Source of the DNA: Posidonia oceanica
Lineage: Eukaryota; Streptophyta; Magnoliopsida; Alismatales; Posidoniaceae
DNA length: 64,000 nt
Assembly: GCA_037176725.1 (NCBI GenBank)
Contig: JAZBRS010000050.1
Coordinates: 17,688,001 to 17,752,000, forward strand
Reading direction: 5' to 3'
Positions 1-12,237 of the stretch are shown in pieces. The notes under the pieces were generated by a model. That model had not been told where the DNA came from. It saw nothing but the letters and a program-made list of their open reading frames with translations, and did not search any database. A program made the position numbers and the translations under genes. Every line of letters begins with the position of its first letter. Positions within the stretch are counted from its first letter, which is position 1.

Positions 1-494
1 AGCATTAACATAATTTTCTTTTGCAGCAATAAAAACATCATAAATCAGTACCATCTTCCACTGCTTCTTAATTTCCTCATTAGAGATCAGAGGTCTAATG
101 TTATTTTGGTCCTGAACGATAACGTAGTTTTATTATTACAGTGTACGTATGATGTGTAAATTATAATTATAAAAATTTGATAAACTCAAGTCACTCAATT
201 AATGCAAACCAATGGCCTCATTTGATACAGAAAGAAATACGTTAGATGCATTAGATAACAACTTTTACTTTTATAAAAAAAGACAAACGAAAATTGCAGT
301 CATGCAGACCTAAATGCAATTATAGTAATTATCTCTGTAAGAGAAATAGAACAAAATCCACAGATTTTAATTGTTTTCGTTATGTTACAGATTGATTTCT
401 GTACAAAGCATTGCGCATAAGTCAAAGCGAACTTAGTGGTTAATTTCATTGAAAGAACAAGAGCTCCAAGTTATAAAGAGTGTGGAGAATATCC

Positions 495-1051
495 TCACCT
501 TCTGGGATCTCTAGTAAAGAAGGGATGTCGAAGGGCCTCCCTTGCTTTTAGACGCTGTGCTGGATCATAACGAAGAAAGCCTTGCAACAGATCAATTAGA
601 TCTCCAGCAGAGTGATCAACATGCTGCATTACAAGATTCTGCAATGCAAAAATGTCTTACATAATGCAACCCAAGGGGGAAATATCCTCTTTCAATATCA
701 GGTATTGCAAAGAACAAATAAAGTATGAATGCTTAACCATAGAAACCACTATACCTGGAGGCGAGGTAGTTTCCAAATAGCTTTCATGCTTTCCCTTGAG
801 GCTGCACCTTCAGGCCAATCCAAGCGCATACCACGCCTAAAATACTTCTCTGCACGGCGTCTACCAACAAAAAGGAAAAAAGAAAGTTACAAAACAATGC
901 AAAGAAAACACTAAATGAGCACATAAATAAAACTGACACTTCCTAAATCTTACTCAGCTCTGTTCATCATGTGCTGGGGCAGTGGTTCCAACACCCTCTC
1001 CATCATGGCTAAATGCTCCAAGTTTTCGTGGGTTTGAAATAGTGCTTCTCC
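495..1051 (-). CDS. AFC1: AFC1-like LAMMER (CLK) kinase, last three exons only
   Basis: Three exons read on the minus strand: 1051-954, 860-755 and 638-495, the last ending in TGA. Each is bounded by AG/GT signals and the phases add up to an open frame. The translation includes GEALFQTHENLEHLAMMERV, RRAEKYFRRGMRLDWPEG and HVDHSAGDLIDLLQGFLRYD, ending HPFFTRDPRR. This is the C-terminal lobe of plant AFC kinases (CDC2-like or LAMMER family), which phosphorylate SR splicing factors in the nucleus. The wording is closer to AFC1 than AFC2 as I remember them. The ATP-binding lobe, catalytic loop and EHLAEQ-upstream exons are not seen in the next 1.6 kb before the transposon, nor on the minus strand just beyond it. 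The gene is therefore either 5' truncated, interrupted by the CACTA insertion in a long intron, or a captured fragment. Family call strong; intactness unlikely. Confidence 0.8.
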
Positions 1052-2680
1052 CTTTAATTTAAAATGATAAAAAATAATCAGGACAGGATTTATTGAGGAT
1101 GACCAGCATCCAGCCTTACATAACAAATAGTTTATTTTAATCTAATTCAAGAAATATGATACACTGGTTCTGATGGAAATTATGCAATCTTTATAAAAGC
1201 AGATGTTGAAAGTACCAAGGGTCCCAAACAACAGTTTTACTTCCAATAAGGCAATCAATTATATTATATAGAGATGTGTCAAATAATAAATTTCATTTCT
1301 CCCCAGAGAGATACCATTGTTTAGCAAATAATGGGCTTCCTAGAAAACAATTAGCCGCATGTCCCTTCATCTCAAGATCCATCATAAAATGTAATCAATA
1401 AATTCAAGGTAAAATAAACTTTACAAATTATGAAATTAGAATATGTAGTAGATAATTAAGCAATTTGGAAGATTGTAATTAAAATTTTCCCAACAATAGT
1501 ATGTCAAGGAGAACAACTGTAGTCTTTCTAGGCCGTGGGATTTACCTAAAACAAGCTGAAGTTGCAACATGGCATTATGTTTGTGGTAGATCAGGCAAAA
1601 AGTTGAGCAGCAGCTTAGCACCCTCCTGGTTTGGGGAATGTTGCTGTTTCTCAATCTTTTCTTTTCATAAGAACATCACCAATAGAAGTCAGAAACTTAG
1701 TTTGATATGCAACAAAATAAAGGATTGGCAAGTCTAACTTAGCAGATTCTTGTGAAGAGCAAGCAACCCTTACTCTTTTGGGTCCTGTACCTATAAATTT
1801 ATGATCAGCAAACAAGGGGGCGTGATCCGAAATATTATAATTCTATGTATCATTGAAAGATGGGGATTACTTTACTAGGTAAATTACATATTACATGCCT
1901 TGTTTGTCTTCCCTTCATCTTATACATGCGAAGAAAGTTACACATGAAAAATTAGCTTTTCATTTTGAGGGATTGCTGCATTGAGTCGTTGCAGATGTTT
2001 CCCGATACATTTGTCATAAAATAAGTTGTCAATGGAAAAGTTCCCACCTCTAAAACATCCTTGGGTGCTTGCTTCTTCTCTACAGCCTGCATTGCAACCT
2101 ACATGGTTTCAATCACCATTAATCATCAGGCCATTCATCTGAGTGGCTGATCCCGTTTTTCACCCCATACTTTTGGAACTGATCTTCTATAATCCTGTCA
2201 TGTTGTAGTTTTGAATCTGCCCTGGTTATTCAGTTTTACTTTCACATGTCTATTCCCTTTTCTACTTGGAAAATATATTTTATTTGGATTACTGTTTTGT
2301 GCCATATGATTTATGTGATGTCTTTGGAGTTTTGTTCATTACCTTTAGTTAAATGTAATATTTACTTGGATATTTTACTGCTATGGCTATAGTTAACTTT
2401 TGCTTGCTATGATTATAGTTGTAGTTTTGCTTCTCCATTTATTTTGTTAAGAACTAGTTGAATGATCCTAAGGGTCTGTTTAGATTTTGACACCATAATA
2501 TATTTAATGTTATTCTTCTTTTAAAACATTTACTTTAAAATACCATTGCTATTTACAATCCATGTCACTAGCTCTTGTATTTTAAAGTAATTAGAGTATT
2601 ATTAGAAATAAGTTTTTACAATCTAGACATCATGATTTTATTTTCAATCTAGACAGTTTATCATTTCTTTCTTGTGTAGA
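1052..2680. other. AT-rich noncoding stretch between kinase exons and transposon
   Basis: No convincing exon or repeat end was found. A short minus-strand stretch at about 2045-2100 could encode QAVEKKQAPKDVLEV but has no recognisable family. No CACTA terminus or CCTCGC-type subterminal array is visible here, so the 5' end of the transposon to the right seems to be lost or too decayed to recognise. Confidence 0.5.
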
Positions 2681-2689
2681 AAAAAATGT

Positions 2690-5600
2690 CTTGTCATCGT
2701 GATTAGGTGTGTACACGAGTTGTGAATGAAAAAGTGTGTATGAGTTTTCTGTATAGGGTTCAGGAGTTTGTGGATTTTGCATATAGTTAAGGTCTGGGTA
2801 TTGTAGAAAGGGATAGAAGAATTATATGTCATTGTAAAAAATGTGTACTACTGAAAAAACAATCGAGAAGGGATGTGGAATTACATTTATGTAAGAAGGG
2901 ATTTGTGGAAGACTACAAGTGTTGATTTAAACATGGAGAGGCATTTCCTTGTCATGTGAATGTTGCTCCTGTTAGTACGGATCCCATTGTGGACATGGTG
3001 ATGGACGTGGCAAGTCCTGATTTCGACGCGTCCGCTGATGGAGAGCCACATGGGAATCTCAATAATTTTATGAGTTGTTAAGAAAGGTGGAGAAGCCGTT
3101 GTGGCCAGGTTGCAAGAATTACACAAAGTTATCGGCAGTGTTTGAGTTATTGGTTTTAAAAATCGACTACAACATGACAGATAGCTGTTTTGATGCCATA
3201 ATAGGTAAAATCAAGAAAATGCTGCCAGAGAACCATAAATTGCCGAAGAACTACTACGAGACGAAGAAGATGATGAGAAAGATGGGATTGGCAGAGGTAA
3301 AGATTGATGCTTGCTCAAAACATCACATCTTGTATTACAAGAAACACGGAGACAAATTAGAGTATCTAGAATGTCACGAGCCCCGTTACAAAAGTGACTC
3401 AAAGACACGTGTACCTCAGAAGGTGCTTCATTATTTTCCTTTAGCACCGAGACTGAAGAGGCTGTACTATTGCAGAGAGATTGCAAAAGATATGACATGG
3501 CATGCAGATCATACACTGGACATTGATATAGAGCATCCTTCTGACACTAAGTGTTGGCAAGTTCTGAAAGACTCCTTCCCTTCATTTGCTACAGAAAGCC
3601 ATAATGTTGTTGTCGGTCTTTTTAGTGATGGATTCAATCCACATGGTAGAGGAAAAGATTATTCGTGTTGGCCTGTCATGATTACACCATACAATCTACC
3701 TCCTTCTATGTGTAATAAGAGGCCGTACATGTTTTTGTCTTTGCTCATTCCTGGTCCAAGTCATCCTGGTAAACACATTGACGTGTACTTGAGGCCTCTT
3801 ATAGACGAGCTGAAGATGCTTTGGGACACTAGGGTTGAGACATACGATGCATGCAAGCAGCAAACTTTCAACATGAAGGTTGCTTTGCTTTGGATTATAA
3901 GTGATTTCCCTGCATATGGAATGTTGTCTGGTTGGAGTACACATGGAAAGATGAGCTGTCCTTATTGTATGGAACAAACAAAGTCATTTCAACTTCAATA
4001 TGGTTGCAAGCCGTGTTTCTTTGACTGTCATCATCAATTCCTGTCCATGGACCACCCATATCGAAGATAGAAACAAGCTTTCAAGAAGAGTACAGTCGAA
4101 TTGTCCAACTCACCTCCTAGGTTGTTGGAAAAGCAATTATTTAGTCGATTGTCAAAGTTTGAGCATATCATTTTTGGGCATGGTGTTAGTCCACAAACAT
4201 TAAAGGGATTCGAGAATACTCACAATTGGACGAAAATTAGCATATTCTGAGAGTTACCGCATTGGTCGAAGCTCTTAATTCGGCACAACTTAAACGTCAT
4301 GTATATCGAAAAGAATGTATTTGACAATGTGTTCTACACAGTATTGGATGTCAAGGGCAAGACAAAGGATACAGAGAATGCATGTAGAGATTTGAAGTTG
4401 CTTTGTAGTCGTAAGGACTTGCACCTGATAGATCATGCTAATGGAAAGACTGTAATGGCCAAGGAAAAGTACACACTCGATAAGAATCAGATAAAGGAAG
4501 TGTGTGAGTAGGTAAGCAACTTGAAATTTCCAGACGGATATGCATCGAATATGTTGAAACTTGTGGATCTCAAGAAATACACTTTCAAGGGAATGAAAAG
4601 CCACGATTATTATATGTTTATGGAGAGACTGCTTCCCGTTGCATTTAGAGGTTTGTTGCCTATGCCTATTGTAGACGTATTTACAGATCTAAGTAATTTC
4701 TTCAAGGCCATTTGCTCCTCTAAATTTTCTGTGAATGACCTGGAGACTTTAGAGGGAAATATTGTTCTCATATTGTGCAATCTTGGAAAGATATTTCTGC
4801 CTGCCTTCTTCGACTCGATGGAACATCTCATGATCCACTTGCCTTACGAAGTCAAAGTTGGTGGACCAGTGCAATATCGATGGATGTATCCTTTCGAGAG
4901 GTATATGCTATTTTAAAGAAAGTTTGTTCTTTCATTTGTTATTGCGAGCATTTTTATCTAATTTATCCACATTTTTAATAGGTACATGTTTGTCTTGAAA
5001 CGAAAAGTTCGGAATAAGAATAGAGTGGAAGGTTCAATAAGTGCACAATATATCTACGAAGAGATTGCCACTTTTTGTTTGAGATATTTCTCACCGGAGG
5101 TTGACACAATACATAATTAAGCACAGAGGAATGATGATATGGTCGTTGAGGAACAAAACGATATACTTTCTGTCTTTTTTTCTAGTGCTCGTCCTTTTGG
5201 AAAGGTGAAAGAATACCTACTAACCCAGAGCGAGAAAGATGCTGCAGAGTTATATGTTCTTGACAATTGCGATGAAGTCAAACCATTTGTCGAGTATTTA
5301 TTGCTATCTTTCTCGATATGTCCATTCAATAAATTTAAATAATGTATTATCTTACTATGTTATAAATTTTCAATTGCAGGCAATTCAAAGAACAATTAAT
5401 AGTCGACCGTCTAAGACTAAAAGATGATGATATCTTGGACTTATTCAGGAAGACATTTCCTAAGTGGTTTAGAAGTTATGTAAACCAACTTGATCCTAGT
5501 CTTAAGCAAAATCTCTTAAAGGACTTGGCTTATGGTTCGATTTTCCAAGTAAAGTCGTATGGAGCATGCTTTGCAAATGGGTATCGATTTCACACACAAG

Positions 5601-6184
5601 AATATGGTGGGAGATTGACTACTCAAAATTTAGGGGTTATGGTGAACGGATCATGTTATGGAGAAGACCATATTGACTATTATGGTATATTAAAAGAGAT
5701 CATCGAGTTGGAATATTCCGGTGCAAATAAAGTGACATTGTTTCTTTGTGATTGGTATGACCCTAAGGAGGGAGTCACACATGACTTCAGGTAGGATATT
5801 GTAGACGTTATACCAACTAAGTACTTGAGGAGATTTGAGCCATTTGTGTTAACTTCACAAGCTGATCAAGTCTGTTATGTACCTCAAGTTTCAAGAAAGA
5901 GGAAGAAAGATGAAGTTTTCACTATAATGAAGATCAAAGCACGTGCCTACATTGCTATTGCCGGTGAAGCTACAATTAACGAGTTTGAAGATTTGTATCA
6001 ACCTGATTACGAGCCTCCACAACCGATACTTGTAGACCATGCTCTTGATCAAGTCTCTATAATTCCACCAAATTCAGTGTTGTGGCAAACTGAGGATGAA
6101 GAAGGAACATTTGTAGAAGATGAATGTGAAGATGATGAAGAAAATGAACAAGAAGAGAGTATTGACTATAGTGACGAAGACTAA
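2690..6184 (+). pseudogene. CACTA (En/Spm) TNP2-type transposase, decayed
   Basis: Plus-strand segments in changing frames together give a TNP2-type transposase, the DDE-type enzyme that cuts CACTA elements out at their ends. The N-terminal zinc-finger-like part is at about 2800-2930 (ICHCKKC, then LCKKGFVEDYKCWFKHGE), in a frame different from the next block. The main block 3075-4070 carries the Transposase_21 core (FPSFATESHNVVVGLFSDGF, PGPSHPGKHIDVYLRPL, SCPYCM). A shifted frame follows at 4000-4511, with a TAG near 4509. 4521-5119 matches the DUF4218 region (GKIFLPAFFDSMEHLMIHLP, VQYRWMYPFERY) with an intron at about 4910-4980. 5435-6184 is the DUF4216 region (GVMVNGSCYGEDHIDYYG) with a TAG at 5794, ending in an acidic tail. 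Frameshifts and stops make it non-functional as it stands. Confidence 0.88.
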
Positions 6185-7112
6185 GGAGATTTTTTTGTCA
6201 TTTTGGTATATACCTTCTTTATATTGCTTTGTAAACTCCTTATGCACTTGTATTCTATAGATATATACTGATAGTGACACATCGATATGTTTTTTGAATA
6301 TATTTTTGTTTCTGAATTTTGATACATACCAACCAATTAAGATGATATAGAAAACTAACCACTTAGTTTAAATTCAGGTTCATCATGGCTTTCTTTCTCA
6401 ACATCATCGTCGTTATTGTGCTTGTAAGTACAATCAAGTAACTTGTTTAAATTCAGATATGATTTTCATATTGATTCCTTATTTATTTAGCAAATTAGAT
6501 GAATCTTACATGACTATTTTAATGTATTGTTTACGGTATTAGATGACCGGATTTGGTAGAGGTGGTCGACACTCTAGTGGATCCGGTGGACGTGGTTCAT
6601 CGGAGGATCGAGAGATTGATCCTAGTACTTTCACCACGGCTCAGTTGATTGAGCACATGCGTTCATATGGTATACCACTAAATCAGACCACTTATGTTGA
6701 GGCTCCCACCTCCCCTCCTGTGATTAGGCATAGCACTACTCTACAGAGTAGTGCTGCACGTCAGGTCCAGCCTGAGTTGCCTCCACCTCCAGCAGCAGCA
6801 GGTAATTAATATTATGAATTTGTAGTTTTTAGTCTTGATATTAAATATACTTACTGATATATGCATAATTTTAATGATAATTAATAAGAACAACAACAAG
6901 GACGACGATATGCTCAAGTTTCTCAGGGACCACGACCTCTTCTAGAGCTTGAGTCAGACGGGTAATTCATTTTCTTTTTAATTTGGTGTTAGTCAACATT
7001 TTACTTATTTTCTGTACTTAACTTGATTTAAATGCAGTAACATCAAGAGGAGTAACAGGATCTCGTCCGAGATCACAAGAATTTTTAGATCTTATGCATC
7101 GACCATTGAGTA

Positions 7113-7440
7113 CACTACTAGAAAAACAGGAAATCGCGGGGACAGATGTCCTCGCGAAGTCCTCTCTAAGTCCTCGCAATTTCCTCACTAATGGCCTTCG
7201 TGAGGACAAAAAGTCCTCACAAAATGCTACATCGCTAAAAGTCATTTGCGAGCAAATTTCCTAACTAAGTCCTTGCTAAAATTTTGCGAGGACTTTGCGA
7301 GGAAATAAAGTCCTCGCAATATCCTCGCTATTACTTGCAATCGCCTCGCAAAGTACACGCTATAGCCTCGTGAAGAAATTAAAAAAAATTAAAAAAATAA
7401 AAATTGCGAGGACTTAGTAAGGAAATGTCCTCGCAAATTA
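7113..7440 (+). repeat. Left terminal/subterminal repeat region of Pack-CACTA
   Basis: A CACTA terminus is followed by about 300 bp in which TCCTCGC or its inverse occurs roughly every 15-25 bases. The whole stretch from 7113 to about 7380 is closely similar, in inverted orientation, to 15855-16122, so the inner element and the outer element belong to one family. Confidence 0.85.
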
Positions 7441-8970
7441 TAAAAAATAAAATAAAAAAAATTAAAAATTAAAAAAATTATAGGTATTAATCATAACTGC
7501 TCCAAAATACAGCATGAAGCAATTACAGCATGAATAACTTGGATACATAAGCAAATACAGCATGAAGTTTGAAATAATATTGATAACAAATGCATATAAT
7601 TCTGTGGTAAATGCATGATAGTAGTGATTGCAGTTGATAACTTCCTGAAATAAATGTTTCTGGCTTTCTGCACAAGCAACACAGGTATATAGGTTTGTCT
7701 TCGATTTCTTTTAAAGAATTTTGTAGAAAAAATGTGCTTAGACTGAAGTTTCCATGAACTAGTAATTCTATAGCCGTCCAATTTACTGTTTCATGATACC
7801 TGTGCGTGCACAGCATGCATGTGATGTGATGCCTTTCTCACTTCATTATGGGTTATAAAAAGATTATATAAGTCAATTGTCTACACAATCATAATAATTT
7901 TAATAACTGAATAACTAACAAAATTATGGAAGATACAATGCTACCTTTGTGTACTTTCGTTGTTCTAAAATCCATGTCTGCAACAACCACCAAAATTTTA
8001 ATTAGATTATCAACAAGCAATCAAACTTTGGATGTTAAAGGAGGGGTAATGCCTGTATTATTGCTTATACATAACAATGATGAGAAATATACAATTTTAG
8101 TTTACCCAAAAATTGAAAACTAGGAAAGTTGGGATCAAAATGACTTAAATGGTAAGATCACTATCAGACAGCCTTCAATGGAACTTCAAAACTGTAACTA
8201 AAATATAAAACCAAAAGTTCAAAATCTTCAAGGGTATAATGGTAGTAGTGAGCCTTAAGAATAATAGCCTAAAATGTTCAGTATACAGTACGAATTCAGA
8301 AAGACAGTTCATAGGGCATACAACATATCCAGACACTCATATTTCTCTTGTATTTCAAATCATTTTTCCCCTCAAGTTTACTCTTCAGATTGCACAATGT
8401 TTAGGATAACTCTAGAGAAAACTTAATATCTAAATGTTTTACAATGCATCTTTTACTGCATATATCGTCTTGAATTGATGCTACCTATGATACAAAGATT
8501 CCTTATCACTTCATTTCTTACATGAAACTTTCTTCCATGCAATCAGGATGCTATGAGCAACTGAAGAATAAAACAGGATATCTGGTAGTGATGAGCCATG
8601 TCTCACATATAATCAGCAAATTCTGGTTAATCCTTTCAAGCTTCCCCCAAGAATATACCCATATTAAACAACTAAAGAATATCATATTGTTATTACACTA
8701 CTGATCCTTTATCAAGCATATCTTGTGTTGGTCTGGTCACTGGTCAATTTGCTACCACATCAAATCACATTACTACATATATGTTAACTTAAGCTAAATA
8801 TAAATTGTAAAGCTATTCATCATCAATTTATTTCAGCCAGCCATATTATGAGTTTTTCATCAAGAGATCATCCTTTAATTTTAATTGCAACAAGTGATGG
8901 ATGAAGAATCCTGATGGAAAACTAGCAAAAGGAATATTTCCTACTATTACGGTTAAAAGTTAATGAAAAC

Positions 8971-9416
8971 CTGGAAAATCAAACCAGATGCTAAGACAGC
9001 ATGTGCTGGTATCATTAAGCCCCGTCTGAAAGCCTGCAATAAAAGCATTAGGATATTACACATCATATTTTTAGAGGAAAAAGAAATGAGGACTTCCAAA
9101 TGGATGAGCAACCAGTACTTTAATCCTGGTTATGAAATCATTAACACGGTGGTTTCTTCTGCTAAAAAACACAGTGGTTTCTTACTGTTTAACAAGATAG
9201 ATGGAAACATAATTGCACTCTAATCCTAGAAAACCTGAAATGAGAAATGCTTTGTAGATTTAGAATGCAATGAAAGGCTTAAGATTGCCTGTGCAAATTA
9301 TTCACCTGGGGCATATAGACTGCTGCAGCTATAGCACCAACATAGTTAGCCAGCAGAAATCCAGAACCAAGAATTGCAATATTCCGAACACCAAGCTTTG
9401 TTGCCAAAGTTGAAAT
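8971..9416 (-). pseudogene. VTE2: Captured homogentisate phytyltransferase fragment (two exons)
   Basis: Exon 9416-9306 reads ISTLATKLGVRNIA ... AAAVYMPQ (37 codons) and exon 9033-8971 reads AFRRGLMIPAHAVLASGLIF plus Q (21 codons). Both have exact AG/GT borders, and an intron lies between them. The family is the UbiA prenyltransferase that joins homogentisate to phytyl diphosphate in plastid tocopherol synthesis. The ATKLGVRNIA and NYVGAIAAA words are typical of the later membrane segments of HPT rather than of the solanesyl enzyme. Only about 58 residues of a roughly 400-residue protein are present, without the DxxxD substrate motifs, so the piece has no enzyme function by itself. It was carried in by the CACTA element together with its introns. 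Confidence 0.82.
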
Positions 9417-10054
9417 CTGAAACCTTTGTCATACATCAAAACAAACAGCACCTTTTCAATTGTTGAACCAGGCACACAAAACATAATGTTTCCTACAATG
9501 GCATACCGTCTCAAATTTTAAGGTGATACATTGTCATACATTAAGTTAATCTTTATTGCTTGTAGGGCTGTAGTGATTAGTAACATGTTTGTTAAAATAA
9601 CATGAAATGGTAGGCCACACAAAGTCAAGCACAGATCACATCAACGCATGCTGCACAACTCAGTAATTACAGGAAAACGACAATAATTTGTGTGAAAATG
9701 GTCAGATGTTAAGATGAAGACATAGAACAAATGATGCACATCATGTTGACTCCAGCATGCTTTGAAAGGAGAGTGGAATGTTGTGAAAAAACAGCTAGGG
9801 AAAAGGTTGAAACCAGAGAGAAGCTGACATTAAAACCTCAAAATAAAACAAGAAGAAGAGAAGAAACTCTTGTTAAATGAAACTATATTCGAATGATAAC
9901 ACCCTAGTGCAGTGGGTACATGTATATAATATTTCTCAATCACAAACCAATAGGACTCGAAAAAAAGGTGTTTCAATTTATATTAGTAGTCCTAACTATA
10001 TATAATGATATTTAAATTCTTGAAGTCATGTAACAGAAATGACCCACATTTATC

Positions 10055-10735
10055 ACTCCAAAAACTGCAGGACCAATGCCCATTATAGCAGGATCAACCC
10101 CGATAGCCGCAAAACTCCTACAGTAATAAAATTTCTAGTTAAATGTACAATGCTTAGACATTGATTGTATACTTGCAGCTAATATTAAAACATCCCAAGT
10201 CAAGGCCAAGACAAAATGGAAGTGAGCAATCTACTCTTTTACTTTCATTAACATAAAAACAGCCTACCTTCCAAACAGATAAAAGTCTAGAATCCAACAA
10301 AAAATGTATGATAACACAAAGAGAATCTGACAAGCAAAACCATCATACTGCTAGCTACTGCTAGATGTCCCAATAAATTACGTGAACTCTTTCATAAAAA
10401 AAATTATTAAGAATTTCTAGTACTTGAATACACCAAGAATAGGGAGACCTTTTTGCATTGCTATGGATCTTTTCATCAAGAGAACTGCCCCAGCACCATC
10501 ACTTAGCTGACTAGCATTCCCTGTAACAGAAAAAGCTTATATTATCTATCAGAAATACTGTGAATCAACATGATGTTAAACCAGAAATACATTGAAATAT
10601 ACCAGCCGTGGTAGTTCCATCTTTCTTAAATGTTGGTTTGAGCTTTGCTAGAATAGGTAATGAAGTATCGGGACGAATACCATCATCCATCGAGATGGTT
10701 ACTCTCTTTTCCGCTCTAGATTTTGGATCAACAAT
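10055..10735 (-). pseudogene. KAT2: Captured peroxisomal 3-ketoacyl-CoA thiolase fragment (three exons)
   Basis: Exon 10735-10603 gives IVDPKSRAEKRVTISMDDGI then LKPTFKKDGTTTAG. Exon 10520-10424 gives NASQLSDGAGAVLLMKRSIA then QKGLPILGVF. The exon starting at 10117 gives SFAAIGVDPAIMGIGPAV and then loses similarity at about 10055. These are consecutive blocks of the plant KAT thiolase, which performs the last step of fatty-acid beta-oxidation in peroxisomes. All borders follow AG/GT. The catalytic Cys near the N-terminus and the NEAF and GHPLG blocks are absent. The piece is a transduplicated genomic fragment, not a working gene. Whether the donor is KAT1, KAT2 or KAT5 cannot be told from this part. 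Confidence 0.88.
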
Positions 10736-11436
10736 CTAGATAAAAGTAGTAGATCATACATATATTTAGCACTTCATGTAAACAAATATAACGCATGTAG
10801 AATCAAGCAAAAAAAAAAAACATCTACCAAATGAAACTGACTATTAACTGAGGAAATGACCTAGGAGCATTACTTATGGTGCCAATTGCCTCTCACATCA
10901 AATTATATTCTCTTGGATATTAAGTTTTTGTTCAAGTGTAAATAAACTATGCTAGTGGCAATGTTTATTTATCTGAAATCGACAAGTATGATCTACTCTA
11001 CACCTAGATGAAATCGAGATTTTCAGTAATTTGAGGTCCATAAGATGCCTACATATGGTAAAATTTATCGTTATGGTTACGAAACCTACTGACAGTCATT
11101 GCAGTTGAAGTTCATATGGAAGATGTCCAACAAATAGAGAAGATCAGAAATGAATATCAATTTATCATGTGCTCAATCCTGACTAAAATAAACTACTACA
11201 AATTTTTATCATGTGCCTAAGTTTCACGAACTTCACTAAAAAGTCAGCAAATCACAGTAGTTCTATGTATCCCACAGCAATCGCAACACAGCCAATGAGA
11301 GCAGCAAATAAAGCAACCACACTCCAAACCGAACTTAAAAAGCTAACAAATTTCCCTCAAGTACAAACAGTCGTTCCCAAATCAGATCTCCACAGATTAA
11401 CAAACGAAACAAAAAGGATGGAATTCCAAATGAACT

Positions 11437-11770
11437 CTTCAAACTTGTGGGAGAAGACCAAGCAGTGTGCAGCACACACCGCTCCTGCACATTCGAGCAG
11501 AACCCAATCGTGTTCTTGTTGAGATCCCCTTTGAGCACGCACCCATTCCACACGGATGACCCATCCCAGTCCATCACCTGGCCAGCGAGCACGATGTTCA
11601 GGGCGACGTAGGTGTCGACGGCGATCTTTGGGAGCCACTGTCCAAGGGGGATGATCCTCCTCTAGCCGCGGTAGTCCCACTTGACCCGGTCAGGAGACGA
11701 GGTGGTTGGCGAGGTCAGGCCGGTGGAAGCGTGGCGGGGGAGAGGGAGGAGGAGATGCTCACCTGGAACA
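11437..11770 (-). pseudogene. Captured gamma-carbonic-anhydrase-like (complex I) fragment
   Basis: Read on the minus strand, the frame gives RVKWDYRG, a TAG stop (11662-11664), then RRIIPLGQWLPKIAVDTYVA, VLAGQVMDWDGSSVWNGCVL, KGDLNKNTIGFCSNVQERCV and LHTAWSSPTSLK, after which similarity stops near 11437. These words match plant gamma-CA-like proteins, left-handed beta-helix subunits of the carbonic anhydrase domain of mitochondrial complex I. The stop replaces the conserved Gln of DYRGQR, a CAG to TAG change. The remaining hexapeptide repeats are missing. The upstream GC-rich stretch with a GTGAGC donor (about 11765) may be the original first intron or promoter side of the donor gene. Confidence 0.85.
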
Positions 11771-11799
11771 CCATCGAAGGAGCAGAGGTGTCTAGGGCA

Positions 11800-11880
11800 A
11801 AGAGGATTGGGATCTGAAGAAGAAGAATAAGAAGAAGATGGAGGAGAAGAAGAAGAAGAAGAAGAAGAAGGGCGAAAGGG
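11800..11880. repeat. GAA/AAG microsatellite-like tract
   Basis: Imperfect run of GAAGAA triplets just upstream (minus-strand sense) of the captured gamma-CA-like fragment, continuing as purine-rich DNA to about 11990. Low-complexity; no coding sense inferred. Confidence 0.7.
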
Positions 11881-12060
11881 TTTCGGTGGTGGGCTTGAAG
11901 GAAGGGGAGGAAGACGAAGGGAGGTAGGGTTTAGGTGGTGTTTTTGGAGGAAGGGGAGGAAGAAGAAAGGAGGAGGGTTTGGTTTCGTCGGTTTGGGAAT
12001 AGGTCGAAGGAGTGGGAGTAACAGAAGAAAAAACGGACAAAGGCCTCGTGCGAGAACAAT

Positions 12061-12237
12061 TTTCTCAGTTTAGCGAGGACTTAGCGAGGATATGTCCTCG
12101 TTAAGTCCTTGTTATAATCTTGCAAGGAAATATCCTTGTTGTTTCCTCGTTATTTATCCTCGCTAAAATATTACGAGGACTTTTCCTCACAATTTCCTCG
12201 CTAGGTGTCCTTGCAAAATGTAGAATTTCAAGTAGTG
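12061..12237 (-). repeat. Right terminal/subterminal repeat region of Pack-CACTA
   Basis: GCGAGGA/TCCTCGC motifs recur about every 15-20 bases and end in AGTAGTG at 12237. The terminus is less like the left one (CACTACTTGAAATTC against CACTACTAGAAAAAC) than 16122 is, which is why the element pairing carries some doubt. Confidence 0.75.

Larger units (their letters stand above)
7113..12237. mobile_element. Nested non-autonomous Pack-CACTA element
   Basis: The left end is CACTACTAGAAAAAC and the right end, read inverted, is CACTACTTGAAATTC. The flanking triplets are GTA (7110-7112) and GTG (12238-12240), a two-out-of-three match to the 3-bp duplication made by CACTA elements. Both ends are followed by dense CCTCGC/GCGAGGA subterminal repeats, typical of transposase-binding regions. 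The surrounding DNA is the coding second gene of the outer CACTA on both sides, which supports nesting. There is no transposase inside. Instead the interior carries fragments of three plant genes, described separately. 7441-8970, 9417-10054 and 10736-11436 are AT-rich, intron-like DNA. The alternative pairing of 7113 with 16122 is discussed in the findings. Confidence 0.8.
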
